In this document: piece after piece, positions 1 to 10,822 of the stretch
How the letters are laid out: each line of letters begins with the position of its first letter
Numbering within the stretch: the first letter of the stretch is position 1
Assembly (NCBI RefSeq): GCF_029953285.1
Contig: NZ_JASAOI010000017.1
Coordinates: forward strand, 62,001 to 126,000
Direction: 5' to 3'
DNA: 64,000 nt
DNA from: Yinghuangia seranimata
GTDB lineage: Bacteria > Actinomycetota > Actinomycetes > Streptomycetales > Streptomycetaceae
Notes under the pieces: model-generated
Seen by the model: the letters and a program-made list of their open reading frames with translations, nothing else
Database searches by the model: none
Told to the model about the DNA's origin: nothing
Program-made: the position numbers and the translations under genes

Positions 1-625
1 TCACGCCGAGCGACCACAGGTCGGACGCCGGCCCGGGCCGCCGCCCCAGCACCCGCTCTGGCGCGAGGTATTCGGGCGAGCCGACGAGCATGCCGGTCGC
101 GGTCAGCGTCGCCGACCCCAGCACGGTCGCGATCCCGAAGTCGGTGAGCACGACCCTGCCGCCTTCCGACAGCAGGATGTTGCTCGGCTTGACGTCGCGG
201 TGCAGCACGTCGGCGATGCGCGCGGCGCGCAAGGCGGCCAGCACTTTCAGGCCGATCTCGGCGGCCTCCGACGGCGACAGCCGCCCCTCGTTCTCGATGA
301 CCTCCTCGAGCGACCGGGCGCGCACCAGCTCCATGACGATCCAGGGCCGCCCGCCGTCCTCGACGACGTCGAAGATCGTCACGACGTTCGGGTGCGTGAC
401 CCGCGCCGCGGCGCGCGCCTCGCGCATGGCGCGCTCGCGCCGCATCTCCTGTTCGCCGGGGTCGAGGTCGTCCGGGACCCGGACCTCCTTGACCGCCACC
501 TCACGGCGCAGCACCTCATCGACGGCGTGCCACACCGTGCCCATTCCCCCGCGGCCCAGCGATTCGCCGAGCCGATACCTGCCGTTGACCACGCGGCCGG
601 CTGTGCCGCCGCTCGCCTCCGTCAC
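1..625 (-). CDS. Ser/Thr protein kinase, N-terminal part (runs off the window)
   Basis: Hanks-type serine/threonine kinase that phosphorylates proteins using ATP. Only the first 208 residues are inside the window. Start is GTG at 625 with an AGGAG-type site a few bases upstream. Visible kinase landmarks: Gly-rich loop LGRGGMGTVW (residues 23-32), ATP-binding Lys46 in VAVK, catalytic HRD (142-144), DFG (162-164) and APE (188-190), so the catalytic half is intact. The HRDVKPSN motif is typical of bacterial PknB-like kinases. It is the third of three tandem same-strand kinases; the other two have membrane segments, so this one probably also has a C-terminal extension beyond the window. Substrate unknown. 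Confidence 0.93.
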   Translation of the reverse strand, partial: MTEASGGTAGRVVNGRYRLGESLGRGGMGTVWHAVDEVLRREVAVKEVRVPDDLDPGEQEMRRERAMREARAAARVTHPNVVTIFDVVEDGGRPWIVMELVRARSLEEVIENEGRLSPSEAAEIGLKVLAALRAARIADVLHRDVKPSNILLSEGGRVVLTDFGIATVLGSATLTATGMLVGSPEYLAPERVLGRRPGPASDLWSLGV

Positions 626-769
626 GGTTCCTCCCCATCGGACCGTGGAGTCGTCGCTCCCCCAGACGACAACGTAAGGAGACACCTGCCCACTCGGGTG
701 CCGCGCAACCGGATCCGGACGTCCCCGTGACGGAACCGGCACACGCGGCGCGCACTCCGGCGCGGATGA
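626..769. other. Intergenic gap upstream of the first kinase
   Basis: A 144-base spacer between two same-strand kinase genes. It should carry the promoter of the truncated kinase, but I see no promoter I can defend. Confidence 0.4.
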
Positions 770-2620
770 TCAACGTGTAGGCGTGAAGCTGGACTTCGCC
801 TGGTCGAAAGCGCCCCGCACGGTTGGCGACTGGGCCTCCGGACCGGACACCCAGAAGTCGTACGTGTGACCGTTCGCCGTGTAGCGCAGGTTGACGGTGC
901 GCCGCTGCACCCCGGAGTCCGACCAGGTGAACTCCCAGACGACGGCCGGGTTTCCCTTGTACGTCGTCCGGGTCAGCTGGATCGGCGTGTAGCCGGGGTA
1001 ACTGCCCGCTCCGGTGCCGGCCTGCGCGGCCAGATCCTTGTACGCGTCGCCGGACGCGTCCGCCGGGTCCATCCGCACGCCGAGCCGCAAAGAGTCGTCG
1101 GACGACCGGAAGAACACCCGGTCGCCCTTCGGGTCACGGGTCCACCCGTCCGGCACCAGCACGCTGAAGCCGGCCTGGTCGTTCGCCTGGTGGTAGCCGG
1201 CGGGGTTGGTGGACGACGGCGGCACCGGCGACGCCGACGGACCGGTCCCGGCCGGCGCGGACGGCGACGCCGCGGCCCCGGACGCGGCCGGCGAGGCCGC
1301 GTCGTGCGAGTCCTTCGAGTCGCCGCCGACCACCTTGAGCAGCACGACGACCACCGCGGCCGCGACCACGAGCGCCGTACCGCCCAGCACCAGGGGCAGC
1401 CGACGACGGCGCCCGCCGCCACCCGACCCGGCCCCGTCCGACCCCGCGGTCGGCGTGACCGCGGGGCCGCCCTGACCGGCTGCCACCGCCGGCCCCCACG
1501 TGGCGGCGTCGCCCAGGTCCGCCCCCGACGAGCCACCCTGGCCGGACGTCTGGGACACCGGGGCGGTGTACCCCACCGCCGCCGAAGCCGAGGTCCGCTC
1601 CGGCCGCGTCACGCGCGGCGCCGGAACGCCGTCGACGGTGACCGCCGCCGCGGCCGGGTCCACGCCGCCCCGCACACGGCCGCCGTCGGTCGCGCCCGCA
1701 GGCACGCCGTCCAAGACCACCGCGCCCGGCGTCCCGGCCTCCACCGCCGTCAGCAGCTTGATCGCCGCCTCCGCCGTCATCCGCTGGTCGGGGTCGGCGG
1801 TCAGCAGTCCGGCCAGCACGGGCTCGAGCGCGCCCGCGTGCCGCGGCGGGTCGTACTGGCCGTCCATCACGGCCTGCAGGGTCGCGAACTCGCCGTTGCG
1901 GCGAAACGGGGAGCGGCCTTCGACCATCTCGTAGAGCGTCGCCCCGGCCGACCACAGGTCGGACGCCGGCCCCGGCCGCACCCCCAGGGCGCGCTCCGGG
2001 GACATGTACTCCAGGGTCCCTATGGTCGTGCCGGTGGCGGTGATGGTCGTCGACCCGACGAGCGTGGCGATGCCGAAGTCGGTGAGCACGGCCCGCCCGT
2101 CGCGCGCCAGCAGCACGTTGGCGGGCTTGACGTCGCGGTGCACCACGTCCGCGGCGTGCACGGCCCGCAGCGCGTCGATGATCTGGCGGGCCACACGCGC
2201 CGCCTCGCGCACCGGCAGGCGGCCCTCGTCGAGGTCCTCGGCGAGCGTCCGGCCGGGCACGAACTCCATGACGATCCACGGCCGTAGGTCGTGCTCGACG
2301 ACGTCGTACACGACCACCACGTTGGGGTGCGCGACCAGCGCCGCCGCCCGGACCTCGCGCATGGCGCGGGCCGAGCGCCGCCCGCGTTCCTCGTCGTCGA
2401 GCTCGTCGGGGACGCGCACTTCCTTGAGCGCCACGATCCGGTCGAGGACCGCGTCGTGGGCCTGCCACACCGTGCCCATGCCGCCGCGGCCGAGCATCTC
2501 GCCGAGCCGGTAGCGGCCGGCCACGACCCGCTCGCCGCCCTGCCCGCCGCCCCGTTCGGCACCCCGCTGGGCACCGTGGGCGCCGCGCTCGGCGCCGCGC
2601 CCACCGTCCGGTTCCGTCAT
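770..2620 (-). CDS. Membrane Ser/Thr protein kinase with extracytoplasmic C-terminal domain
   Basis: PknB-type receptor kinase, 616 residues. The cytoplasmic kinase domain spans about 37-295: Gly loop LGRGGMGTVW (43-52), Lys66, HRD 161-163, DFG 181-183, SPE 207-209. A disordered Gly/Ala/Thr linker follows, then a basic stop-transfer motif and one membrane helix (about 408-432), a Ser/Pro/Ala-rich stretch, and a folded extracellular domain of about 140 residues beginning near 475. That outer domain contains FSVLVPDGWTRD and resembles the C-terminus of the neighbouring kinase at 2717-4792, suggesting a shared ligand-sensing module rather than PASTA repeats. ATG at 2620. Ligand and substrates unknown. 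Confidence 0.93.
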   Translation of the reverse strand: MTEPDGGRGAERGAHGAQRGAERGGGQGGERVVAGRYRLGEMLGRGGMGTVWQAHDAVLDRIVALKEVRVPDELDDEERGRRSARAMREVRAAALVAHPNVVVVYDVVEHDLRPWIVMEFVPGRTLAEDLDEGRLPVREAARVARQIIDALRAVHAADVVHRDVKPANVLLARDGRAVLTDFGIATLVGSTTITATGTTIGTLEYMSPERALGVRPGPASDLWSAGATLYEMVEGRSPFRRNGEFATLQAVMDGQYDPPRHAGALEPVLAGLLTADPDQRMTAEAAIKLLTAVEAGTPGAVVLDGVPAGATDGGRVRGGVDPAAAAVTVDGVPAPRVTRPERTSASAAVGYTAPVSQTSGQGGSSGADLGDAATWGPAVAAGQGGPAVTPTAGSDGAGSGGGGRRRRLPLVLGGTALVVAAAVVVVLLKVVGGDSKDSHDAASPAASGAAASPSAPAGTGPSASPVPPSSTNPAGYHQANDQAGFSVLVPDGWTRDPKGDRVFFRSSDDSLRLGVRMDPADASGDAYKDLAAQAGTGAGSYPGYTPIQLTRTTYKGNPAVVWEFTWSDSGVQRRTVNLRYTANGHTYDFWVSGPEAQSPTVRGAFDQAKSSFTPTR

Positions 2621-2716
2621 GTCCGCCTACCCCGCCCGTTACGCCGCGACCTCCACCATGCGCGCCCCGTCGGCTCCGCACGCCCCCCTTGTGGGGGGCC
2701 AACCTATCCAGGGACG

Positions 2717-4792
2717 TCACCGGACGATCGACAGGTTCTCCTTCGCGTGCTCGAAGTACGCCCCCGCGGTCGGCCACAGCTCTTCGCGGCAGCGCACGGT
2801 CATCCAGTAGCGCACCCCGTCCTCGGTCCGGACGACCAGGTCCTTGCCGTGGAACGCGGCGCCCTCGGGGCCGCGCCACACGTACTCCCATTCGGCGGCG
2901 TCGTGGCCCTTGTAGTCCATGGACGCCAGTTCGACGCGCCGGTAGCTCTCGCTGTCGCGGTAGTCGCGCGAGGCCAGCGTGCCGTGCTCGCGGTGCAGCA
3001 CGGACTCCTCGGGCGGCATGACGATGCCCTTGTCCACGGCGACGGTCACCGAGACGAGCCGGTCGGGGTCGTACACCGACAGGCCGCTGTCGGTGGTGGT
3101 GCAGCTCCAGCCCTCCGGGACCGGCAGCGCGAAGCCGAGCCCCGACCCGGTACGCAGCCGTCTGAGCACCGCGCCGTCGATGAGCGGTCCGAGCAGGAGG
3201 CAGCCGCCGACGACCGCGAGCACCTCGACGAGGTTGGGGTTGATGTCGCGCAGCTGCAGCACCCCGCCGCCGATCACCCCGACCAGCATCGCCGCCGGGA
3301 CCGACCGGGAGAGGCGGCGGTGCGGCAGGAAGAGCCACACCGCGAGGATCGCGGCGAGCAGCGAGATCGTGTACATGCCGGCCCAGCTGCCGTAGTCGGC
3401 GAGCCAGCGGGACACCGCGGCGCTGCAGATCGCGACGACGACCAGGACGGTCGCCCAGTGCCTGATCCACCAGCGCGGCCAGCGCCGGTAGCGGGCCCGG
3501 AAGCCGCCGCCGCGGCGGGCCCGGGCGCGTTCCGCGCGGGTGGGCTTGCCGGTCCGGCTGACCGGCAGGACTTCGGTGGGGTCGGACACGCGTTCGCCCG
3601 CGTGCGTGCTCTGCACGCGCAGGTTGGTCTGGGTCACGCCGGCGGGCGGTGTCGCGCCGTCCGCCTCGGCCTCGACGCTGTGCCCGGCGGGCTCGACCGT
3701 GCCGACGGGCCCCTCGTGCCCGGTGCGCCCGGTCGCGTGGCCGCGCCGCGCGCCGCCCGGCTCCAACGGGGAGTGCCGCACCGCCGGGGCGCCGTCCCGG
3801 ACGCCGCGCAGCGCGCCCGCCGCACCGCTCACACCGTGCGGCGGCCCGTGCCCGGTGCCGTGGACGGCGTGCCGGCGCCCGGTCACCCCCGCGGCGCTGC
3901 CGACGGCCGTCCGGGCCCGGCCGGGAAAGCTCCGCGCGCCGGGCGTGCCGGGCGCGACGGCGGGCGCCGTGTCGGCGGCCTCGATCAGGCGCTCGCGCAG
4001 GAGCGCCGAGTCCGCCCGGGCGGTCGGGTCCTGGACGAGGACGGTACGCAGCGCGGGCATCAGCGGCCCGGCGAGCTCCAGGTCGGGGAACCGCGCGGCG
4101 GCGACCGCGGCCAGCGTCGCCGCGTGCGTGGCGCGGCGGTAGGCGGCCTTGCCCTCGACCGCCTCGTACAGCGTCACGCCGAGCGACCACAGGTCGGAGC
4201 GCGGGCCCGGCATCTGCCCGTCGATCTGCTCGGGGGCCAGGTACTCGGGCGAGCCGACGAGCGCGCCGAGCTGGGTGAGCGTCGCGCTGTCCTCGACGGA
4301 GGCGACGCCGAAGTCGGTGAGCACGACCCGTCCGTTGCGGGCGAGCAGCACGTTGGCGGGCTTGACGTCGCGGTGCAGGACGCCGGCGGCGTGCGCGGCG
4401 TCCAGCGCGGACAGCAGGCGCAGCCCGAGCTCCGCGGTGCGGCCCGCCGGCAGCGGGCCCTCCTTCTCGATCGCCTGTGCGAGCGAGAGGCCGCGGACCA
4501 GCTCCATCACGATCCACGGCCGGCCGTCCTCCTCGACGACGTCGAAGATCGTGACGACGTTGGGGTGGTCGATGCGCGCCGCGGCCCGGGCCTCGCGCAG
4601 CATGCGGGAGCACAGCGTGTCGCGCTCGTCGTCGTCGACGTTCCGGGGAACGCGCAGCTCCTTGACCGCGACCTCGCGGTCCAGCACCTCGTCCAGCGCG
4701 CTCCAGACCGTGCCCATGCCGCCCCGACCCAGCCGCTCCCGCAGCCGGTACCGGCCCGCGAGCAGGCGCCCGTCGGACTCGGGGTCGGTCAT
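2717..4792 (-). CDS. Polytopic membrane Ser/Thr protein kinase
   Basis: Third Hanks-type kinase, 691 residues from the ATG at 4792, chosen because an AGGAGA site precedes it and the MTDPES N-terminus leads directly into the kinase domain; a longer frame extends to 4876. Kinase landmarks: LGRGGMGTVW (21-30), Lys44, HRD 140-142, DFG 160-162. Residues about 275-440 form a low-complexity linker, then four predicted membrane helices (about 445-463, 472-490, 498-514, 521-540). The last 150 residues form a soluble domain with ALPVPEGWSC, similar to the outer domain of the kinase at 770-2620. With four helices this domain would return to the cytoplasm, unlike its single-pass paralogue; that is inference from topology. 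Substrate unknown. Confidence 0.92.
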   Translation of the reverse strand: MTDPESDGRLLAGRYRLRERLGRGGMGTVWSALDEVLDREVAVKELRVPRNVDDDERDTLCSRMLREARAAARIDHPNVVTIFDVVEEDGRPWIVMELVRGLSLAQAIEKEGPLPAGRTAELGLRLLSALDAAHAAGVLHRDVKPANVLLARNGRVVLTDFGVASVEDSATLTQLGALVGSPEYLAPEQIDGQMPGPRSDLWSLGVTLYEAVEGKAAYRRATHAATLAAVAAARFPDLELAGPLMPALRTVLVQDPTARADSALLRERLIEAADTAPAVAPGTPGARSFPGRARTAVGSAAGVTGRRHAVHGTGHGPPHGVSGAAGALRGVRDGAPAVRHSPLEPGGARRGHATGRTGHEGPVGTVEPAGHSVEAEADGATPPAGVTQTNLRVQSTHAGERVSDPTEVLPVSRTGKPTRAERARARRGGGFRARYRRWPRWWIRHWATVLVVVAICSAAVSRWLADYGSWAGMYTISLLAAILAVWLFLPHRRLSRSVPAAMLVGVIGGGVLQLRDINPNLVEVLAVVGGCLLLGPLIDGAVLRRLRTGSGLGFALPVPEGWSCTTTDSGLSVYDPDRLVSVTVAVDKGIVMPPEESVLHREHGTLASRDYRDSESYRRVELASMDYKGHDAAEWEYVWRGPEGAAFHGKDLVVRTEDGVRYWMTVRCREELWPTAGAYFEHAKENLSIVR

Positions 4793-4961
4793 GCGCGTCT
4801 CCTGGTCTTCGGGTTCGCGACCCTTCCAGTCAACCACCCCGAGAGCGCTTCGGCGGTCCGTCCGGCGGGGAACCACCCGCGCCGCCGAGCGGACCGCCGA
4901 CCTGACGATTCGTCACCTTTGGCCGGTTCGCGACCGTCGCGCACCCGGCGCGCGCGCGAGG

Positions 4962-6671
4962 TCACACCAGCGGGACGACCTCCTCCGCGCCCATACGCAC
5001 AGCGTCCGCCGTGCGGTCGTCCGGCTGCTCCTGCGACTCGCGTTCGGCGTCCACCCGTTTGAGGTAGTAGTCGACTTCGCGCGCCACCTGCTCGTCGGTC
5101 CAGCCGAGCACCGGGGCCATCAGCCGGGCGCACTGCTCGGCCGCGCCGACGCCGCGGTCGAACGTCTCGATCGAGATGCGGGTGCGCCGGTCGAGGACGT
5201 CCTCCAGGTGCAGCGCGCCCTCGTGCGTGCACGCGTACACCACCTCGGCGCACAGGTAGTCGTCCGCGCCGGTCAGCGGCCGTCCCAGCGCGGGGTCCTC
5301 CTCGACGAGCGCCAGCACCTCGTCGACGAGCGCCCCGTACCGGTTCAGCAGGTGCTCGACGCGTGCGACGTGCAGGCCCGAGCGGGCCGCGATCGTGGCG
5401 CGGGCGTTCCACAGCGCGTGGTAGCCCTCGGCGCCCGCCAGCGGCACCGTGTCCGTGCAGCTCTGCGCGACCTTGCGGTCGAGCCCGTGCACGGCCGCGT
5501 TCACGGCGTCGGCCGCCATGACGCGGTACGTCGTGTACTTGCCGCCCGCGACCACCACCAGGCCCGGCACCGGGTGCGCCACGGTGTGCTCGCGCGACAG
5601 CTGGCTGGTCGCGTCGGACTCGCCGCGCAGCAGCGGCCGCAGGCCCGCGTACACGCCCTCGACGTCCTCGCGGCTGAGCGGCACCGCGAGCACCGCGTTG
5701 ACGCGCTCCAGCAGGTACTCGATGTCGGTGGCGCTGGCCGCCGGGTGCGCCTTGTCCAGGTCCCAGTCGGTGTCCGTGGTGCCGATGATCCAGTGCCTGC
5801 CCCACGGGATCACGAACAGCACCGACTTCTCGGTGCGCAGGATCAGGCCGGTCGACGAGTGGATGCGGTCCTTCGGCACCACCAGGTGGATGCCCTTGGA
5901 CGCGCGCACGTGGAACTGGCCGCGCTCGCCGACCAGCGCCTGCGTCTCGTCCGTCCACACGCCCGTCGCGTTGACCACCTGGCGGGCGCGGATCTCGTAC
6001 TCGCGGCCCCGTTCGAGGTCGGCGACCTGCACGCCCACGACACGCTCGCCCTCGCGCAGGAAGCCGGTCACCGTCGCGCGGTTGGCGACGTGCGCGCCGT
6101 AGCCGGCGGCGGTGCGCACGAGCGTCATGGTGTGGCGCGCGTCGTCGACCTGCGCGTCGTAGTACTGCACGGCGCCGACCAGCGCGTCCTTGCGCAGCGC
6201 GGGGGCCAGGCGCAGCGCGCGGCGGCGGCTCAGGTGCCGGTGCCCCGGCAGGCCGCGCGCGTAGCCGCTGGACACGCCCATCGTGTCGTACAGCGCCACC
6301 CCCGAGCCGACGTAGACCCGCTCCCACGCGTGGTGCTGCAGCGGGTACAGGAACGGCACCGGCTTCACCAGGTGCGGTGCGAGCCGCTGCACCATCAGCC
6401 CGCGCTCACGCAGCGCCTCGCGCACCAGCGCGAAGTCGAGCATCTCCAGGTAGCGCAGCCCGCCGTGGATCAGCTTGCTGGACCGGCTGGACGTGCCCGA
6501 CGCCCAGTCGCGCGCCTCGACCAGGCCCACGCTCAGACCCCGGGTGACCGCGTCGAGCGCCGTGCCGGCGCCGACCACGCCGCCGCCGACGACGACCACG
6601 TCCAACTCCCGTTCGGCCATCCGGTCCAGTGCGTCCCCGCGCGCCCGCAACCCCAACGCCGTGGTCCTCAA
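4962..6671 (-). CDS. glpD: Aerobic glycerol-3-phosphate dehydrogenase
   Basis: FAD-dependent, membrane-associated enzyme oxidising sn-glycerol-3-phosphate to dihydroxyacetone phosphate and passing electrons to the quinone pool. The N-terminus has the FAD-binding VVVVGGGVVGAG motif (25-36) followed by the family signature SGTSSRSSKLIHGGLRYLE. Further typical blocks are ASKGIHLVVPKDR and VVVAGGKYTTYR. Length 569, normal for actinobacterial GlpD. The start is the TTG at 6671, because Streptomyces homologues share the MRTxxLG N-terminus; an internal ATG at 6620 is possible but has a weak ribosome site. Monocistronic here, divergent from the HAD hydrolase gene. Confidence 0.95.
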   Translation of the reverse strand: MRTTALGLRARGDALDRMAERELDVVVVGGGVVGAGTALDAVTRGLSVGLVEARDWASGTSSRSSKLIHGGLRYLEMLDFALVREALRERGLMVQRLAPHLVKPVPFLYPLQHHAWERVYVGSGVALYDTMGVSSGYARGLPGHRHLSRRRALRLAPALRKDALVGAVQYYDAQVDDARHTMTLVRTAAGYGAHVANRATVTGFLREGERVVGVQVADLERGREYEIRARQVVNATGVWTDETQALVGERGQFHVRASKGIHLVVPKDRIHSSTGLILRTEKSVLFVIPWGRHWIIGTTDTDWDLDKAHPAASATDIEYLLERVNAVLAVPLSREDVEGVYAGLRPLLRGESDATSQLSREHTVAHPVPGLVVVAGGKYTTYRVMAADAVNAAVHGLDRKVAQSCTDTVPLAGAEGYHALWNARATIAARSGLHVARVEHLLNRYGALVDEVLALVEEDPALGRPLTGADDYLCAEVVYACTHEGALHLEDVLDRRTRISIETFDRGVGAAEQCARLMAPVLGWTDEQVAREVDYYLKRVDAERESQEQPDDRTADAVRMGAEEVVPLV

Positions 6672-6878
6672 CGCGTCGTCACCCGCTCCCGTTCGCCGGC
6701 GCCTGTCGGTGCGCCGGCCGCCTGCTTGATCAACAACCCGATCATCACCCGTGCCCGCGTCTGCCGCGCGGAACCGCGCTCCCCGGCCGTGTCTCGCCCG
6801 GATCCTCTATACCCCGCCCGGGTGAACACCGCGTGAGCCGGCGGGTACCGTCGAATCCCAACGAGAGCGAGGCCTCCC

Positions 6879-7724
6879 GTGACCCAGCCGCCGCTGATCG
6901 TCTGCGACCTGGACGGCACCCTCCTGAGGCCCGACGCGACCGCGTCCGGCTACACGCGCGACGTGCTGAACCGCCTCATCGCCGCGGGCATTCCGACGAC
7001 CATCGCAACGGCACGCGGCCTGCCGTCCATCCGGGCGCTCCTGCCGGACGTCGAACTGGCCCTTCCGGTCATCGAGTTGGGCGGCTCGTACGTCTCCGAC
7101 CCGGCGACCGGCAGGCACCTGTCCCACCACACCCTGGACCGAGGCCTCGCCGCGCGCGTCGTGGACCACCTGCTCACCGCCGGCATCGAGCCGTCGCTGA
7201 CCGCGTGGGACGGCGAGACCGACACCGTCGCATACGGCGACCTGACCACCCCCGGGACCCGCTGGTTCTACGAGGAGAAACGCGACCTCGGCGACCCACG
7301 GCTGCGCTACTGCGCCGACTTCCGCGCGCTGACCGCCGAGCAGCGGATCGCGCTGATCCGCGTGTCCGTCCCCGACGCCGACGCCGAGTCGTTCGCCAAG
7401 ACGCTCGACACGCTGTGCCGCGGCCAGGCGTCGATCGTCTCCATGAGCAACGGCTACTGCCCCGGCCAGACCGAGTTCGGCGTGCACAGCCCCACCGCCG
7501 ACAAGGGCGCCGCGGTCCGCGACCTGCGCGAGCGCGTCGGCCACACCGGTGAGCTGCTGGTGTGCGGCGACCACCTCAACGACCTGGCGATGTTCGCGCT
7601 CGCGGACCGCCGCGTGGCGCCGAGCTCGGCGCACCCGGACGTCCTGGCGCTGGCCACGGACGTGACCGGCCCGAACGACGAGGACGGCGTCGCGCGTTTC
7701 CTGGAACGGGAGTTCCTCGCCTGA
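6879..7724 (+). CDS. HAD superfamily hydrolase (Cof/type IIB)
   Basis: Phosphatase of the haloacid dehalogenase superfamily, probably acting on a sugar phosphate or similar small substrate. Motif I is VCDLDGTLL with nucleophile Asp10 and Asp12; motif III Lys lies in DKGAAVRDL; motif IV is VCGDHLNDLAMF. The large insert between motifs fits the Cof-type C2 cap. Length 281 is normal. GTG start at 6879 with a purine-rich GAGCGAGG upstream. It stands alone between glpD and guaB3 and its end is closed by a long hairpin shared with guaB3. The substrate cannot be read from sequence. Confidence 0.88.
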   Translation: MTQPPLIVCDLDGTLLRPDATASGYTRDVLNRLIAAGIPTTIATARGLPSIRALLPDVELALPVIELGGSYVSDPATGRHLSHHTLDRGLAARVVDHLLTAGIEPSLTAWDGETDTVAYGDLTTPGTRWFYEEKRDLGDPRLRYCADFRALTAEQRIALIRVSVPDADAESFAKTLDTLCRGQASIVSMSNGYCPGQTEFGVHSPTADKGAAVRDLRERVGHTGELLVCGDHLNDLAMFALADRRVAPSSAHPDVLALATDVTGPNDEDGVARFLEREFLA

Positions 7725-7765
7725 GCCCCCGGGCTCACCGGCCGACGTGACGAGCCCGGAAAACA

Positions 7766-7803
7766 CCGACGGCCCGGCCCCCTCGCGGGGACCGGGCCGT
7801 CGG
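7766..7803. terminator. Bidirectional hairpin between HAD gene and guaB3
   Basis: A 17-base arm (7766-7782) pairs with 7787-7803 with one mismatch, loop TCGC. It lies between convergent genes and is preceded on the plus strand by AAAA, so the minus-strand transcript from guaB3 would have a short U run after the stem. Confidence 0.8.
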
Positions 7804-7819
7804 AGAACCGCAGAGCGCG

Positions 7820-8935
7820 TCAGTGCGCCGGCGACACCGTCACCTCGACCTGCTGGAACTTCTTCAGGTCCGTGTAGCCCGTCGTCGCCATCGCGCGGCG
7901 CAGCGCGCCGAACAGGTTCATCGAGCCGTCCGACACGTGCGACGGCCCGGTCAGGACCTCCTCCAGCGTGCCGACCGCGCCCAGGTCCATGCGGCGCCCG
8001 CGCGGCAGTTCGGGGTGGTGCGCCTCGGAGCCCCAGTGGTGCCCGTTGCCCGGCGCGTCGGTCGCGCGCGCCAGCGCGCTGCCGATCATCACCGCGTCGG
8101 CGCCGCACGCGACGGCCTTGGCGATGTCGCCGCTGTTGCCGACGCTGCCGTCCGCGATGACGTGCACGTAGCGGCCACCCGACTCGTCGAGGTAGTCGCG
8201 GCGCGCCTCGGCGACGTCGGCCACCGCGGTCGCCATCGGCACCGCGACGCCCAGCACGTTGCGCGTGGTGTGCGCCGAGCCGCCGCCGAAGCCGACCAGC
8301 ACGCCCGCCGCGCCCGTGCGCATCAGGTGCAGCGCGCCCTGGTAGGTCGCGCACCCGCCGACGATCACCGGCACGTCGAGGTCGTAGATGAACTGCTTGA
8401 GGTTCAGCGGCTCGGCCCGGCCCGACACGTGCTCGGCCGACACCGTGGTGCCGCGGATCACGAAGATGTCGACGCCCGCGTCGATGACCGCCTTGTGGTA
8501 CTGCGCGGTGCGCTGCGGCGACAGCGCCGCCGCGGTGACCACGCCCGCCTCGCGGATCTGCTTGATCCGGGCGCCGATCAGCTCCTCCTTGATCGGCTCC
8601 GCGTAGATCTCCTGCATGCGGCGCGTCGCGGTCGGCTCGTCCAGCGTGCCGATCTCCGCGAGCAGCGCCGCCGGGTCCTCGTAGCGGGTCCACAGGCCCT
8701 CGAGGTTGAGCACGCCCAGGCCGCCCATGCGGCCCACCGCGATCGCCGTCTCCGGGGAGACCACGCTGTCCATCGGCGCGGTCAGGAACGGCAGCTCGAA
8801 CCGGTACGCGTCGATCTGCCACGCGATCGAGACCTCTTCGGGGTCCCGGGTGCGCCGGCTCGGGACGATGGCGACGTCGTCGAAGTGGAAGGCACGCCGG
8901 CCGCGCTTGCCTCGTCCGATCTCGACCTCAGTCAC
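7820..8935 (-). CDS. guaB3: GuaB3-type IMP dehydrogenase/GMP reductase family protein
   Basis: TIM-barrel protein of the IMPDH/GMPR superfamily, 371 residues and without the CBS pair seen in GuaB. The N-terminal FHFDDVAIVPSRRTRDPEEV and central IVADGSVGNSGDIAKAVACGADAVMIG-type phosphate-binding blocks identify the actinobacterial GuaB3 group that accompanies guaB. At the loop where GuaB has the catalytic Cys (SICTT), this protein reads SAHTT, with His222 in place of Cys, so classical IMP dehydrogenase chemistry is doubtful. It lies just downstream of guaB on the same strand, behind a hairpin. Its reaction in actinobacteria is not settled; a role in purine interconversion or regulation is inference. 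Confidence 0.9.
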   Translation of the reverse strand: MTEVEIGRGKRGRRAFHFDDVAIVPSRRTRDPEEVSIAWQIDAYRFELPFLTAPMDSVVSPETAIAVGRMGGLGVLNLEGLWTRYEDPAALLAEIGTLDEPTATRRMQEIYAEPIKEELIGARIKQIREAGVVTAAALSPQRTAQYHKAVIDAGVDIFVIRGTTVSAEHVSGRAEPLNLKQFIYDLDVPVIVGGCATYQGALHLMRTGAAGVLVGFGGGSAHTTRNVLGVAVPMATAVADVAEARRDYLDESGGRYVHVIADGSVGNSGDIAKAVACGADAVMIGSALARATDAPGNGHHWGSEAHHPELPRGRRMDLGAVGTLEEVLTGPSHVSDGSMNLFGALRRAMATTGYTDLKKFQQVEVTVSPAH

Positions 8936-9000
8936 GTTGCGCCTCTCCTGCCGTTCTCAAGTGGTTGGGCCGCCGTTCATACGACATGCCCGGGGACAAG

Positions 9001-9045
9001 CGTACGGGGCGGCCCGGAACCTCCGGTTCCCGACCGCCCCGTACG
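9001..9045 (-). terminator. Hairpin after guaB
   Basis: Arms 9001-9021 and 9025-9045 pair over 21 bases with two mismatches around a TCC loop. It sits between the guaB stop and the guaB3 start on the same strand, so guaB3 may be transcribed partly from its own promoter. Confidence 0.65.
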
Positions 9046-9072
9046 GAAAACCCGCCGGATGCCCCCGCCGCG

Positions 9073-10761
<1,689 letters not shown>

Positions 10762-10822
10762 TTACTCGGCTTCAACAGCGCGCGGGCCCGGGTGCTTCCC
10801 GCACCGGCTCGCCCGCGCCCGC

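Noticed and set aside
1134-4613. Very long minus-strand open frame (1159 codons) across two kinase genes
   Set aside because: It is an out-of-frame shadow in GC-rich DNA: Arg/Ala/Gly-rich, no domains, while the kinase motifs lie in the other frame.
2291-5062. Long plus-strand frame opposite the kinases
   Set aside because: Antisense shadow of genuine kinase genes; composition is low-complexity and no family is recognisable.
6807-8822. Minus-strand frame antisense to the HAD gene and overlapping guaB3
   Set aside because: Conflicts with two well-supported genes and shows no conserved motif.
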